Both the position numbers and the translations under genes were made by a program. Positions 46,718 to 58,239 of a DNA stretch of 64,000 nt are shown here, in pieces; the first letter of the stretch is position 1; each line of letters starts with the position of its first letter. A model generated the notes under the pieces. That model worked only from the letters and a program-made list of their open reading frames with translations, was not told where the DNA came from and did not search any database. This DNA is from Apus apus (taxonomy: Eukaryota; Chordata; Aves; Apodiformes; Apodidae). The stretch spans positions 20,216,378 to 20,280,377 of the forward strand of contig NC_067293.1 in NCBI RefSeq assembly GCF_020740795.1, in the 5' to 3' direction.

Positions 46718-49700
46718 GGAGAGCCGGGAAGGACACGGGAAGCTCCAGGCACTGGGTGATACAGGAGAGCCCTAATGTCACATCATCTCTCTGGTGTGTA
46801 CGTGGGGAGTACGTGGAGATGGTCTTTTTGCATCACGGACCAGGAGGACACGGCGGGGAGCACCCATCCCTCCTGTGGGGAGCATCTCTCCCTCCAGGTC
46901 AATGCCAGGAGGACACAGCCATGCCTCCTCCCAGCCTCCGTGCAGGAGGTTCACTCAGGCCCCTCTGGAGGCCATTTTTCCCCCACTGTGGTGACCCCCT
47001 TGTCTGGGAGCAGGGTGCCATGGGTGGCTGTGCCGCCTGTGCTCTCGCTCTGCAGTGTCTCCAAGCTGCCCTCACTCTTGGTGTGGGTTCCCTCAGCCAT
47101 GGGGCTCAGTCTCTGTGGGCAGCCACCCTCTGATGGACCCAGCCATCACCTCCCTCCCATTCCAGCTTTCCTATCCTTTGTGTCTGACCTGTGCCCTTCT
47201 TTCCCAGGTGCCACTGTTCCAGTTTACTTTTCTGGCTTCCATCCCTCTCTGTCAGAGATGGTCCTTGGCAGAGGACCTGGCTGTGGCTGCTGTGCCAGGC
47301 TCCAGCCTTTGGCCTCCCTGTGCCACCCTGGCGCCTTCCCCTTCGTGTCCCTTTTGAGAAGCCATGCAGGACTCTGAGACTGATCCTGGGGGCGGGTTGG
47401 TGTGTCCTTGTCCCAGTGCAGTGCTGTGGCTGCCACCCTGGGCAGGGTGCTGGCTCACCCCCCAGCCCCGCAGGCATCTGCTGGTGGGGCTTTGCAAGCT
47501 GTCCTGCTGGGACTTGGGTGGCAGAGGCAGGGCTGCTCTGCTGCTGTCCCCAGGGAGCAGCGGTGACACGGGTGGCAGAGGCAGGGCTGCTCAGCTGGTG
47601 CCATGCCAGCTCCAGGCAGCAGCTGGAGGCTGAAGCTGTGACCGTGGCTCAGAGGTGACATCCCTATGCCAGTCACAGCAGAGCTGGCTTCTTTAAAGTT
47701 AATCTCCTTCTTTTTTTTTTTTTTTTTTTTCCCCTGCCCAAAAATGGCATAATTTTCTCATTTCTGGGAGTACCCGTGAGGGAGGGGAGCACCCTTCTGC
47801 TTTTAATTTCTTCCTGGAGGATCTGTCAAGAGTTTGCAGCAGCCCCGCCTGGCCGGGCTCGCTGGTTTCGGGTGTTGTGCCCTGGGGCTGGTGGCTGCAG
47901 TAGGGCCGGGCTGTTCTGCGGACCCTGCTCCGGTCCCGGGGGGTGTTCTGCCGGCAGCCGGACAGCCCGGGCTCGGGAGCCGGTGCCGGAGCCGAGCCCC
48001 GCTCCTGCTGCGGCCCCGGGGCGTGCGGGGGCTGCCCCGGCCGGGAGCGGGGCCAGGGAGGGAGGGATAGATGGGTGCATGGACGGACGGATGGGCGGAT
48101 AGATGGGTGGATGGATGGATGGACGAATGGATGGATGGACGGATGGATGGATGGACGGATGGATGGATGGACGGATGGATGGATGGACGGATGCCAGCTG
48201 CGAATGCCGTTCCTACTGAGGTCATGGGCAGAGCAGCCGGCGAGCGCAGCTTCCCCGCCACGCGTGGCTCAACACGTGGTGCCGTTGGAGGCATCCGGTG
48301 TCACCCCGGCTTGTCCCGCCGCCCCGAGCCGGTGGCACTTGCTCAGGTTCTTTGTCCCTTGAGGCTGAGGCAGGGTCTGGCAAGCCCTTTGTGCTGTGTC
48401 CCGTGTCGCCAGCCCTGGCCGTGCCGCTGGCCAGCAAGTGGCACTGTTACCCTGCGCCCGCCCCAGCGTCCCCGGCTGAGCGCGCGGGATTCGCTTTATC
48501 TAACCGCAATACTTGGAAAAAGCGGGCGACCTTCTGGGAAGGCAGGAGGCTCCTCAGACCTGCCCCAGCACGGGTATTAATAGCTGCTGCTGCTGCTTTC
48601 TTTTCCCCATCAAACGCTGTTAAGACTTGAGCACACTCAGGATGTGGTTAGATAACGGGAGGCACTGGCAGTTTCAGCTCGATGTGACACTTTCTCTCCC
48701 CCACTGTTTGTTTCGTCCAAAGTCAAGGTTGTTTTATTGCTCTTTACTCTGCAAGACCCACAAGTATTAGACCTTGTGCCCATTTTAGGCTGGGGTTAGT
48801 CAGGCTGTTGTTACATTCTTGGTCTCTTACGGAGCAGTCAGGAGAAGTACTGCTAAAGCAAGCACAGCCTGGGGCCAGAGCTTTTTTGTTTGAGGTTTAT
48901 CTGTGGCAGGGAGAGTGTTTGGATTAATCACCTAATGAAATCGGATAAATATTTAATCCCTCTGTGGGACACACTTAGTCACTTCCAGCAGGAATTAAGA
49001 TAAATTCACCTACAGCCTCTGAGTAAGAGCATTTGTGCTGCTTGACTCACCAGCTCTGGCTCTGGCACTGGAACTGGTCTGGGTGGCTTGTCCCTGTGTA
49101 CACGTGCCATCAGTGCCACCATGGTCCCCAGAGCAGCAGGATGGTGGCCAGGCAGGACAGCAGAGCCAGCCTCCTCCTGTCCCACAGCAGCATCAGGAGC
49201 CAGGGATGGGCAGGAAGGGCTGGGCAATTAAACACAGTGAATATCAAGGACATAATCACATGTGCTGCATTTGTCCCATCAAGGCATGCTGAGCAGTTCT
49301 GGTGGGCCAGTGAGTGGGCTCTGGGGACACTGGATTGATTATTTTGAATTTTTTTCCTCTCTTTAAAGAAATCAATCCCATCCCCTTAACAGTTTACCTT
49401 AAAAACTGAATGGTCAGCATTTTGATGTCTGAGCTGTATTCTTCATGGTCAAACCTTGACCTCTGCCTTGGGGCTGAGGGGGTGGCACATAGGGTAGGTT
49501 GTGCTGTGCCACAGCCCCTGCCCAGCCCCACCTGGGTGGGCAGGAGCTGGCAGTGCCAGGCTGGAGTGGTTTTAGTGTGCTTTACCTGCTCTCAGCCCCC
49601 CCAGAGCCTCATGCATGTCATTCATATGTGTCCTTGCTGCCAGTGTCCATGTTTGGTGCTGCAGGGAGGCTGGACCCACACGAGCACTGCAGGATGGGGC

Positions 49701-50740
49701 TTTTCATCCCCCCTCAGCCTCCCCCCAGGGCTGTTCCCCACCCCACTGGTGTCCATGGTGGGCATCCTCCTTCCAGCTATGGTGACAGTCAACTGTGGTG
49801 ACACAGGCCAAAACCTGTACAGGTGGCCTTTAACTCCCTCTCAGGACCCCTTTGGCCACAAACCCAGCTGAAACCCTCAGGAGTCTGAGAGCCACCAGAG
49901 CCTGGAAAATGGGGCATCATGCTGCAGATTGGACATGGGGAGCACCAGCAGTGCCTGGGCAGTGAATTTCTTTAGCTGGGAACCAATGGACTTGATATTT
50001 GACCTTTTTTTTTGCTTTTTTAATAGTATTTTCAGCACAGTACATGGTATGTCAGGGAAGTAAATTCCTGTAGGCTGGAGCTGGCATGGCTCAAAAAGAA
50101 TGGAAAGAAATCAAATAATTCAGCATCTGTGCAAACTTTATGTGGGGCTGAACAATGGAAATACTCTTCTGCAGCAGGATTATTTTTTTTCAAGTGATTG
50201 TTTTTGACACCACTCTTGTCTGGAAGTCTGATTTGCAGAAGAATTTCTGTGATAAGTTTTAATCCAGCCCTGTTCTGGAAAGCTCTTAAGCATAGACTTA
50301 AAATAGGCACATACTTAAATCCTATTCAAGTGTTTGTTAAAAGGAACAATTAGTCTATCCCTGGGTGCTTTTCTCAAACAGGGTGCTTATGAGAATTGTA
50401 CTTTCAACATGCCCTTATAGAAGCAGGCAATACTGAAGAAAACTTGGGTTTAGTGATTTGGGCACACTTAGAAGAGTCTGCAAATGTTAGGGAGAAGTGC
50501 TCTGTGTGTTCTGGATTACTTAATAATGCAGACTCTGGTGCTTTTTAAAAACAAATAATAAATACTGATAATACATGGTATTTTTTATGTTGGATGTTAT
50601 TTTTCTTGAAGTTTATGAATAGGTTATTTATATTTTTGTAAGTTCTGTGTCATTACCATTGTAATTCTGAAGCCTGGTTCTTCGTGTTGGTTTTTGGGGT
50701 GATGTCTGTATTCAAATAAAGCAGTAGCTGGAGCTCCTGC
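46718..50740 (+). other. Probable EDA2R 3' untranslated region and downstream DNA
   Basis: After the stop codon there is no further exon. The first convincing AATAAA with GT-rich sequence downstream is at 50,715-50,720 ('caaataaagcag', then a G-run and 'gtgttc'). Weaker signals lie at about 49,228 (ATTAAA) and 50,556 (AATAAA), and a further AATAAA at about 50,812. The transcript end is therefore uncertain and the UTR could be shorter. The stretch holds a poly-T tract (47,711-47,730), a GC-rich patch (47.84-48.06 kb) and a GGAT minisatellite. A 23-bp direct duplication ('gggtggcagaggcagggctg' core) occurs at about 47,516 and 47,570. Confidence 0.4.
48065..48195. repeat. GGAT/GGAC microsatellite to minisatellite
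   Basis: About 130 bp of tandem tetranucleotides (ggat with interspersed ggac), locally organised into a 16-bp higher-order unit ('gatggatggatggacg', repeated from about 48,130 to 48,190). It makes long spurious frames on both strands (Asp-Gly-Trp-Met and Ile-His-Pro-Ser repeats). Confidence 0.95.
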
Positions 50741-50744
50741 CCTT

Positions 50745-53700
50745 TTTGTTAAACAGGGGGGGGTGTTCATGCCCAGACCTGGTGCTCTCCCATCCCTTGT
50801 GTTTGTAGTTAAATAAATTTCAGAGCTGGAGGTGGTGATGCTCAGGGAGTTTCATTCCTTTCCCCTCCCACCTGTGGGTTTGTCTGTTGGGCAGGAGGGT
50901 GCAGACCCCCACCCCGGCTGCGGGGTCCATCTGGCAGGGGCAGCAGCACTCTACAAAGAGATGCTGGTGCAGCTGAGTCCATCAGGCTTGTGACACTGGT
51001 GTGGGACTGGGGCAGGAACAGCTGAAACCGCTGCTGCTGGAGAGGAGAAGCCCCAGACCCCTTCCCCGGCTGCCACGGATTGTGCAGGTTTAAGCTTCCT
51101 CAGAAGGGTCAAATTGCAGGTGAGGTGTTTCTCATGGATTGGGGACAGGGAGGAGGCAGAGATCACTTTAACAATGCTCAAGGGACTTTTGTTCCTGAAG
51201 TTTCCCTGAAAAATCTTTTTTCTTCAAGCTCGGTAAATTGCAGTGCTCATTAAGTCTCCTCGTGCCCTTACACTTGGTCTGTTCTGTAAAATAATTATTA
51301 GAGTGAAGTATATTATTATTTTCTTCTGTAATTAAAGCTATTATCCTTGTCCAAACTCTGGCAGGGTTGCTGGGTGCCTGTGCTGCTGTAGCTCAGTCCT
51401 GGTGTGCAGAACAGGCGTGGTGCTGCTGCTGCATGTGGTCCTGCAGCTCTGCCTGCTCCTCTGCCCTCGCTGCAGCACGAAGGGGCTGGGCAAAGAAACC
51501 TCCGAAGTCAAGGCCCAGAAGAACTTGTCATTTGTCCCTGAATGCACAGTCAGTAGAGGTGTTCAGCGTGGTGGTTCCCAAAAAAAGCAGCTTCCTGCAG
51601 GCTATTGGGATGGGAATGTGCCATGCTTGGCCTTTGGGTGGCTTCTGGGCTTGGGGCTGTATCCACCCAGGACCTGCATTCTCAGGTGTCTGAGGGCTGG
51701 CCACGCTGCCATGGGTAAGTGTGGGTGGGTTTGGCCCCACCTCAAGGGTCTGCTCCTCTGGAGAAGGCCCTGGGGTGACCACTCCCATGCAAAGCAGGCA
51801 CTTAAACCCAAACCAGGAGCTCCCTGTGAACAAGAGGATTACACCCTGCTGTGCTCCGTGCCTCAGAGCGTTTGTGTTGTCTGGTCTCGCCTCATTTTTG
51901 GCTGATGTACAAGGAGTGATGATAAACCATGTTCCCCTCAAAGCACTTGAGATTCTTGTTCTCAGCACTGTGATAAGAAGTAGGCATGTGTGGGGCAGAA
52001 GGAACACACCTACTCCAGGCAAGCAGAGAAGTGTGGGATTGGAAACCAGCTCCATGGTGGTCAGAACAAGGCTGAGTCTAATCTCTCCAGTTCCTGGTGC
52101 TTCAGCGGCCACAAGTTGTGGGGAGGCTGGCAGCATATCAAGATGCTGGGGTACACATGGTCCTTACCTCAGCTGCCTCTGGGAGGAGAATCTCCATCTG
52201 GGATGCAAAGCTGTACAAAGGCATGTGAAGCACAAGGGCCAGAGGCTTGGCCAGCCCCTGGTTCCAGGGGAGGGTGCCAGTGAATGCCACTTGGCCCACA
52301 CCAGCCACATGCATGGGGCATTCTCCTGAGCTGCTCCCTGGAGCAGGAATGCAGACGTGTGTCCTGCCCTTCACAGCAGCCACAGCCTGCAGCCAGTGGT
52401 CCTGCCAAGCCAAATAGTCCTGACCAATGGGTTTTTGTTTTAAAGAACTTGGCTGAGACATGACGTTGTTGAGATACAGAACTTGCATTCCCTGATGAAG
52501 GGCTGCCCATGCAGGGGGTCCAGCTCTGCTCCCCACCCTCCCTGTGCACATCCATTATGAGGAGAAAGGAGCAGAAGCCCCAGGGGAACGATGGCAAGGA
52601 GAGAAGGAGATTCACAGGGGTGAGCTTGAGGAGAAACCAGTAATTAAATTACAGTTTGTTTTCATGTTTTCATGTCAGGAGGGACAGGCCAGGGTGATGC
52701 TCAGCTCCGTTGGGCTCTGCTGCTGCTCCTCATGTGGGAATTCCTTGTCCCTGTTGGCATTGGTCTCACTCAGTGCTGTAAGAAGCTGCTTCTCCTGCTA
52801 GGCTGTCTTGCTCAGCCCTACACCTCCGTGCTCTCCTTGTCAGAGTAACTGTAGCACTGAACCTTTTAAATCCAAGCTGTACCAGTTCCCTCTGCACAGG
52901 GGCTAGAAGACAGTCAATTACATTTTGGTTGCTAAAAATGAAGACTTAAATCCATTAGAGAGAACTGAGTTTCCAGTCTCAAGTATTTTTTCCTCCTTCA
53001 CTTTCCCTTCCTTCCCCAGAAATGATTTTTTTATTGCTTGTTCTCTGATTTTCCCATTTTGTGTTTTCCAAAAGCTTTCCCCTGCATGCGCGGGGTCTGG
53101 TGTTACTGCTGCTCCGCAGAACATGGGCAATTCCAAGGGAATGAAAACACACACTTTGCAGAACATTCTTGAATTATTGAATGTGTTTGCCAGGAGACAG
53201 AAATTTCTTTTTCTTCTCCCTTCCCACCTCACCTGGAAAACCTGTGGGCTGGCTCCCAGGGCCTCTCCAGGTGCAGTTTTCACAAAGCAGCTCCGCGGGG
53301 CGTGTGTTTGGGTGCCAGTACCTCGGGTGCTCTGCATCGCCCACACAGTGAGTGCAAGAGTCACCTCACAGCTCTGCTGGGCTGGTGGAGCTCACCCAGG
53401 CCTGGGGACTGTCTATTCTGTTAGATTCCTTCCAAAATTGGAGCAGAACACCCCACCCCAGCCTTGGATCACACTGTGCAGACAGAGGGCTGGGGAATGA
53501 CACGGTTTTAGGGGATTAGGGTGTATTAATGAGAGCAAACCCTCAGCACTGGAACCAAACTGGGAGCAAAACCAAAAACCACATACACAAAAAAAGAAAA
53601 TTAAAGATGGAAGCTTGATCCCTTTATTGGCAGCAGAAGTTCATTTTTCAGGGAAAACATTGGAGCTCCAATCAGAAAGCCTTGCTGATGAAAAACAAAC

Positions 53701-54890
53701 ACTGTCTTCAGGGACAGTCTGATGCCAGTAATTATTGCTATCTGTCAAAAATACACTATTATCCCAGTGAAATTCTTATATTCCTTCCCTGAGTCCTGGT
53801 GGTAAATGAGGTTTCTTGAGCCTAGCAAGCCTATCTCTGTGTGACAATTATTACGTTAACAGGAGCCAACAGACTGGGTAATGGGCTGGTTTTGGATTTG
53901 AATGCAGCTGCATTGGGGATCAGAATTCAAGCAGAAGACTAAAGTGTTTTTGCAACCTATTCAACACCTCCTCAAACTCCCCCTCACATCCTTCTCTGAG
54001 CTTGTTTTAAGAATTATTGGATTACAATTAAATACTCCAAACAATAAAACCAGGGTAAAATTTCCTGATTTCTTACCTCCTACAGTTAATTTGAAGCAAG
54101 CAGGAGCAAGGAGCACACAGTGCCCTGGCTGTCACCAAAGGCCAAACAAGTTGGGCATGACCCTGATCTGGGGCTCAGTCCCTGCTCCACCCAGGGCTGC
54201 TTGTCCCTTGGCTACCAGACAGGGAGACATGTGGTGCCACCAGCACCTCTTCCTAGACAAGAGCTCTAGTTTCCATTACTGTGCCTCCTGTAAGTAACTT
54301 CCATGGATTTTTACTCTGTCTGCCTCTGACTAATCATGTCCTTACAGGAAAACTTCAGATGAAAGAATTCAGCTTTTCCCAAGGGGGAGGTGAGTGGAAA
54401 ACATTTTTCATGCCCCCATCCTCATGTTAAGATTCCATGAATGGCCTCGGGCTGGTGTGCAGCTGCAAAGGGCACCTATACATGGGCACAGGAACACTTT
54501 CAGGGGGCACTTTCATCTCCTACTGATTTACTCTGATTTCCCAGCTCCCATGATCCTGATAGCCACATTTTAGAATATTTTGGAGTAGAATGTTTAAGTA
54601 AAAGCCAGCATAACTTCCTTGAACCCTGGGCCTGGAGGCCAGGGCAGAGGTGCTGTGGGGGGTGCCAGTGGTGCCCTGTGCACACCCGCACCATTGCTTA
54701 CCATCCCCCTCCTGTGCCACTCTGCTGGCACCAGGCAGTGTCCAGCCCCTCACTCCCCATGGAGAGCAGCTCCAAGAGGATCGCAGCATGAGACCCAGGA
54801 GGATCTCAGCATGTGTTAGAAGCAGGAACTGGGCTGCCACCGAACGCTGGGATCATTTCTGCTTCCGGCACTTGGAATCATAGCTTATGT
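50745..54890. other. Intergenic DNA, no gene recognised
   Basis: No exon, RNA gene or repeat family identified. Frames of 140-200 codons on both strands at 51.4-52.6 and 52.9-53.5 kb overlap each other and lack domains. Confidence 0.5.
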
Positions 54891-54904
54891 CAAGTGAGAA
54901 AGGA

Positions 54905-55092
54905 CCCATAGGAATCATCATGTATATCCATAGCAAGAGGACAAGGGGGAAAGGACTAAAACTTGAAAAGGGTAGATTTAGATTGGACGTTAAGAGGAAA
55001 TGCTTCACTCTGAGAGTGGTGAGACCCTGGCCCAGGTTGCCCAGGGAAGCTGTGGAAGCCCCATCCCTGGCAGTGTTGAAGGGATGCCAGGC
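54905..55092 (+). mobile_element. CR1: CR1 LINE fragment, left arm of an inverted pair
   Basis: A sense CR1 3' fragment contains 'gaggacaaggggga', 'gagagtggtgagaccctgg', 'cccaggttgcccagggaagc' and 'atccctggcagtgttgaagg'. It lacks the CR1 tail and instead meets an antisense CR1 fragment at about 55,090. Confidence 0.9.
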
Positions 55093-55440
55093 ATGGGGCT
55101 TCCACAGCTTCTCTGGGCAACCTGGGCCAGGGTCTTACCACCCTTGTAGTGAAGAATTTCCCCCTAATGTCTCACCTCAATCTCCCCTCTTCCAGTTTTA
55201 ATCCATTACCCCTTGTCCTCTTACTACAATCCCTTGTCCAAAGTCTCTCCCCAGCTTTCCTGGAGCCCCTTCAGACACTGGAAGGTGCTCTAAGGTCTCC
55301 CTGGAGCCTTCTCCTCTCCAGGTTGAACAGCCCCAGCTCTCCCAGCCTGTCTTCATAGGAGAGGTTCTCCAGCCCTCTGAACATCATGGCCTCCTCTGCA
55401 CTCTCTCCAGGAGCTATTACCTAACCTGTTCAAGGCGATG
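55093..55440 (-). mobile_element. CR1: CR1 LINE fragment, right arm of an inverted pair
   Basis: An antisense CR1 fragment. On the plus strand it reads 'tggggcttccacagcttctc', then complements of the 'gtgaagaatttccccctaat' and 'ccattaccccttgtcctctt' blocks. It continues through 'tggagccccttcagacactg' and 'tctccaggttgaacagcccc' to about 55,440. It covers a longer part of the element than the left arm. Confidence 0.9.
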
Positions 55441-55444
55441 CCAT

Positions 55445-56418
55445 TTCTTGTTTCCACAGGTAGTCCCAATGTCAATCAGAACAAGTCTGTATAACCAATC
55501 AGCAGAGCACAGCACAGTATATGTGATGAAACCTAGATCTGGAAAGCATAACAGTATCATGGTGCATCTGAGCAAATGACTTCTCTGACGAGGCAGAGCT
55601 CATTGGCTTGGGCAGTGTCACCCTGTCATACCTATTGCTTGTTTCTCAAGGTGGATTGTTCACCACTAACAGGTTCTCTGCTCTGTGCTGAACTGTGCAG
55701 GCAGTGAGCAGTTTTCTAGTGCCTCCTGGACTAACAGTAGCAGAGCACGATTAATATTGCAATATCTAATGGCAACACACAAATTTCCAACCCATTCTCA
55801 TTTATAGCTGAGATGTATGAGTATATTACTAGATATTCATGGTCTTTATTAACTATGTTAACCACTACAGTGAACCTAGAGGATGCATGTGTTTATACAT
55901 TGCTCTCTGCAAGCTGTGTAGGACAGCAGAATACTTAGATACCACTAAATTAAAGGCAAGGTAATGCAATGTAATACAATTCTTTTAATTAGAACATGGG
56001 GTAATCTTACGTTCAAGTCAGCTTTAGCTTCAGGTTTCTTAAAACTAACCTTCAAATTTAATTAATTAATTAATTAATTAAATAGCAATAGAAATGTGAA
56101 CAGAACCATGTTCAAGTATTTACTTGGAGCTGCAGCTATTGCCATGCAGGGAATTGTTGGCATTATTCATGTGTTTGTTCATAAGCAAGAGCCCCTGGTG
56201 CATTTCATTCAAGGACTGAGTAGAAAATGAAGACATCCTGTGAAATAGCTGACCTCTAAAGACTGATTCAGGAGGGACAATCCTGGAAATACCATAATGG
56301 TAGAAACTAAAACTTGATTCCTTTCTAGTCTTTAGGAGGGACTTGGTTTATTAACCTTAATGTGAAAGGTATGAGCAATGTATCACAGTTTAGGAGGGAA
56401 CAAAATTTTCCAAAGTAG
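55445..56418. other. AT-rich intergenic DNA with an AATT microsatellite
   Basis: No gene is recognised. A short (AATT)n tract of about 28 bp lies at 56,058-56,085. Confidence 0.55.
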
Positions 56419-56781
56419 CCCAGAGTCGTCCAGCTTTGCAATTCCTCATGGACTGAGCTTTGTGCTAAATCTGTCACAAAAGTTTTGGGTGATCCAGAAA
56501 CTCTCTACAATTCTGAATTGGGTATGTTAGAGCTGATACTTAGAGAAGGATATAAACCTTCATGCTCTCAAGCAGCACTAATTGCAAGGCAAGCAGCAGC
56601 AATTCCATTAGTGGAGACACTCCCTAGAGTTGTCCCTTACCATGTCCCATTAAGCAATTGCTTTGTCTCCAGCAGAGCAGTCAGATGGCCCATCAGTGTG
56701 ATTTTAGAAAAAGCAATTTATCTTGTCTGCCAAGGAAATGTCTATGAGGCCTGTCATGGAAAAGTCTCTTGGAGTGACTGA
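56419..56781 (+). other. Unrecognised 120-codon open frame
   Basis: The frame is open from a stop at 56,416-56,418 to a TGA at 56,779-56,781. There is no ATG at its beginning; it reads on through 'CNSSWTELCAKSVTKVLG' and 'LYNSELGMLELILREGYK'. The composition looks protein-like (balanced, few low-complexity runs), and the surrounding DNA is not GC-rich, so the length is slightly notable. I do not recognise a family. It could be an eroded retroelement piece, an exon of an unknown gene or chance. Confidence 0.2.
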
Positions 56782-57149
56782 CTACCCTGTTGTAAAATCA
56801 GACACAGGGTTTCTGCAGGACTCAGCCTGCTGGTTCTTTGGGGTTTGTATTATTATTATTTTCCCTCTCACTTCTGGGAAGTGACAGCTGCTCTTCACTG
56901 ACAGAGGGCAGGCACCTCATGAGATTTAGCTTTGCTGAGCAAGGCATTGTCACCCACTGTGAGCTCATGGGAGGAGAAAACCTCATTACAAGGGCAGGAA
57001 TTCAACCCCTATTGCTGGGGCAAAGGAAAATATACTGGGGGAGAGGGGAGAGGAGGGGGCAGAGGGGAGCAGGGCAAGGAGGGCTGTTGCTTTGACATCT
57101 GGGGAGACTTCCAGTCACCTGGCAAGGAAGGGTTTGCCCATCGCAGTGG

Positions 57150-57560
57150 CCCTATCAGCTCCTCCCCAGCCTCGGGACCTGCCCCGCTCGGGGCTTCCTG
57201 CAGCTCCCGCTGCCCCTGCGGCCTCACACGCTCCGCACAGACCCCGGGCGCTCCCGGAACGCGTCTCGGCGGTGGCATCAGCCCCGAGGTGCCCGCGGGG
57301 CACGGAGAGCTCTGCGGGACCAGCTGGGTCCCGTTTGCTGGGAGTGCTTGGGGGAGCGGGCTGGGAATCTGGCCTGGAACCGGGATGCCTGCTGAGCCCG
57401 GTGGGTCGATGACCTGCGGGCTGAGGGCAGGGGATCGCTGCTCCCGGGGCTGCGGAGCCGCAGCTGCAGGCGGAGCCGCCCCCGCGCCGGCCCCGCCGTG
57501 CCCGCTCCGCCGCCACCCTCCCCGCCCTGCACCGCCCTTTCCCTCCCTCTTCTTCCCTGG
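57150..57560. promoter_or_regulatory. GC-rich, CpG-containing patch (possible small CpG island)
   Basis: About 400 bp with a sharp rise in G+C and CpG compared with the flanks ('cggggctgcggagccgcagc', 'cccgcgccggccccgcc'). Frames up to 266 codons (+) and 239 codons (-) cross it, but they have no domain and reflect lack of stops in GC-rich DNA. It may be an orphan CpG island or the promoter of an unannotated transcript, or it may belong to the adjacent LTR-like segment. Confidence 0.35.
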
Positions 57561-57739
57561 TCCGGGAGGGACCCAAACTGCTGAGTTAGATCCCAGCACA
57601 AGAGGATGGGCCCTCACACTGACCGAGCTATATCCCCACTCCTCAGCGCTGGATCTGGATGTGAATGAGGACGTGTCCATGTTTTCCTTCAGCGATGCTC
57701 TGAACCGCCCCTGGCTGCTGTTTTCCACTTGAAGAGCTA

Positions 57740-58030
57740 ACTGATGATCATTTTATTCAGTTTCTCCTTCCTGAGCTAATTTTCTGACTCATTGTGGGCT
57801 GCTTTCTTCTTGCTTTTTGTTAATCTAGTTGGCATTTTGTGGTTTCTTTGTTCATTATGTGATGGGACTATATAAGGGGATTTGTCTCTGGAATTCAGGT
57901 ATCCCCTGCACTGTGTTCTCTGTTATCGTCTTCATCAGCAACGATGCTGAAGGCAGTCAGATGCATTTGGCATGAGCTAACCTTAATAAATCTGGGTTGT
58001 TAATCACTCAGACATGTCTCTGTTGAATCT
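57740..58030 (+). mobile_element. Possible LTR remnant (TATA box and poly-A signal)
   Basis: A canonical 'tatataagg' at 57,869-57,877 is followed 110 bp later by AATAAA at 57,985-57,990 and a T/G-containing stretch. This is the spacing of an LTR R region. There are no recognised retroviral genes and the ends are not defined. A small independent TATA-driven transcription unit is the alternative reading. Confidence 0.35.
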
Positions 58031-58158
58031 TTGCATACTGATTTGTGCATGCTCAAATAGTTTTTCTGGAGTAGACTTCTGGTAACTCAGTGCTTTAATA
58101 ATCTGCCCTCCAAACTCACCCTGAGGGTCTTGCCTCTGTGGGTTTTGCCTGCCTGGGA

Positions 58159-58238
58159 CAGTTCTGAGTTCTCTTCCTGCTGAAGTGGGGTGAGGGGCCA
58201 GTTCTGAGTTCTCTTCCTGCTGAAGTGGGGTGAGGGGC
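58159..58238. repeat. 40-bp perfect tandem duplication
   Basis: Two head-to-tail copies of a 40-bp unit (58,159-58,198 and 58,199-58,238, core 'gttctcttcctgctgaagtg') with no internal mismatch. This points to a recent slippage or unequal-exchange event in otherwise unique intergenic DNA. Confidence 0.95.
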
Positions 58239-58239
58239 C

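Noticed and set aside
47776-48580. Frames of 108-169 codons with Met-Asp-Gly-Trp or Ile-His-Pro-Ser repeats
   Set aside because: They are translations of the GGAT minisatellite and adjacent GC-rich DNA.
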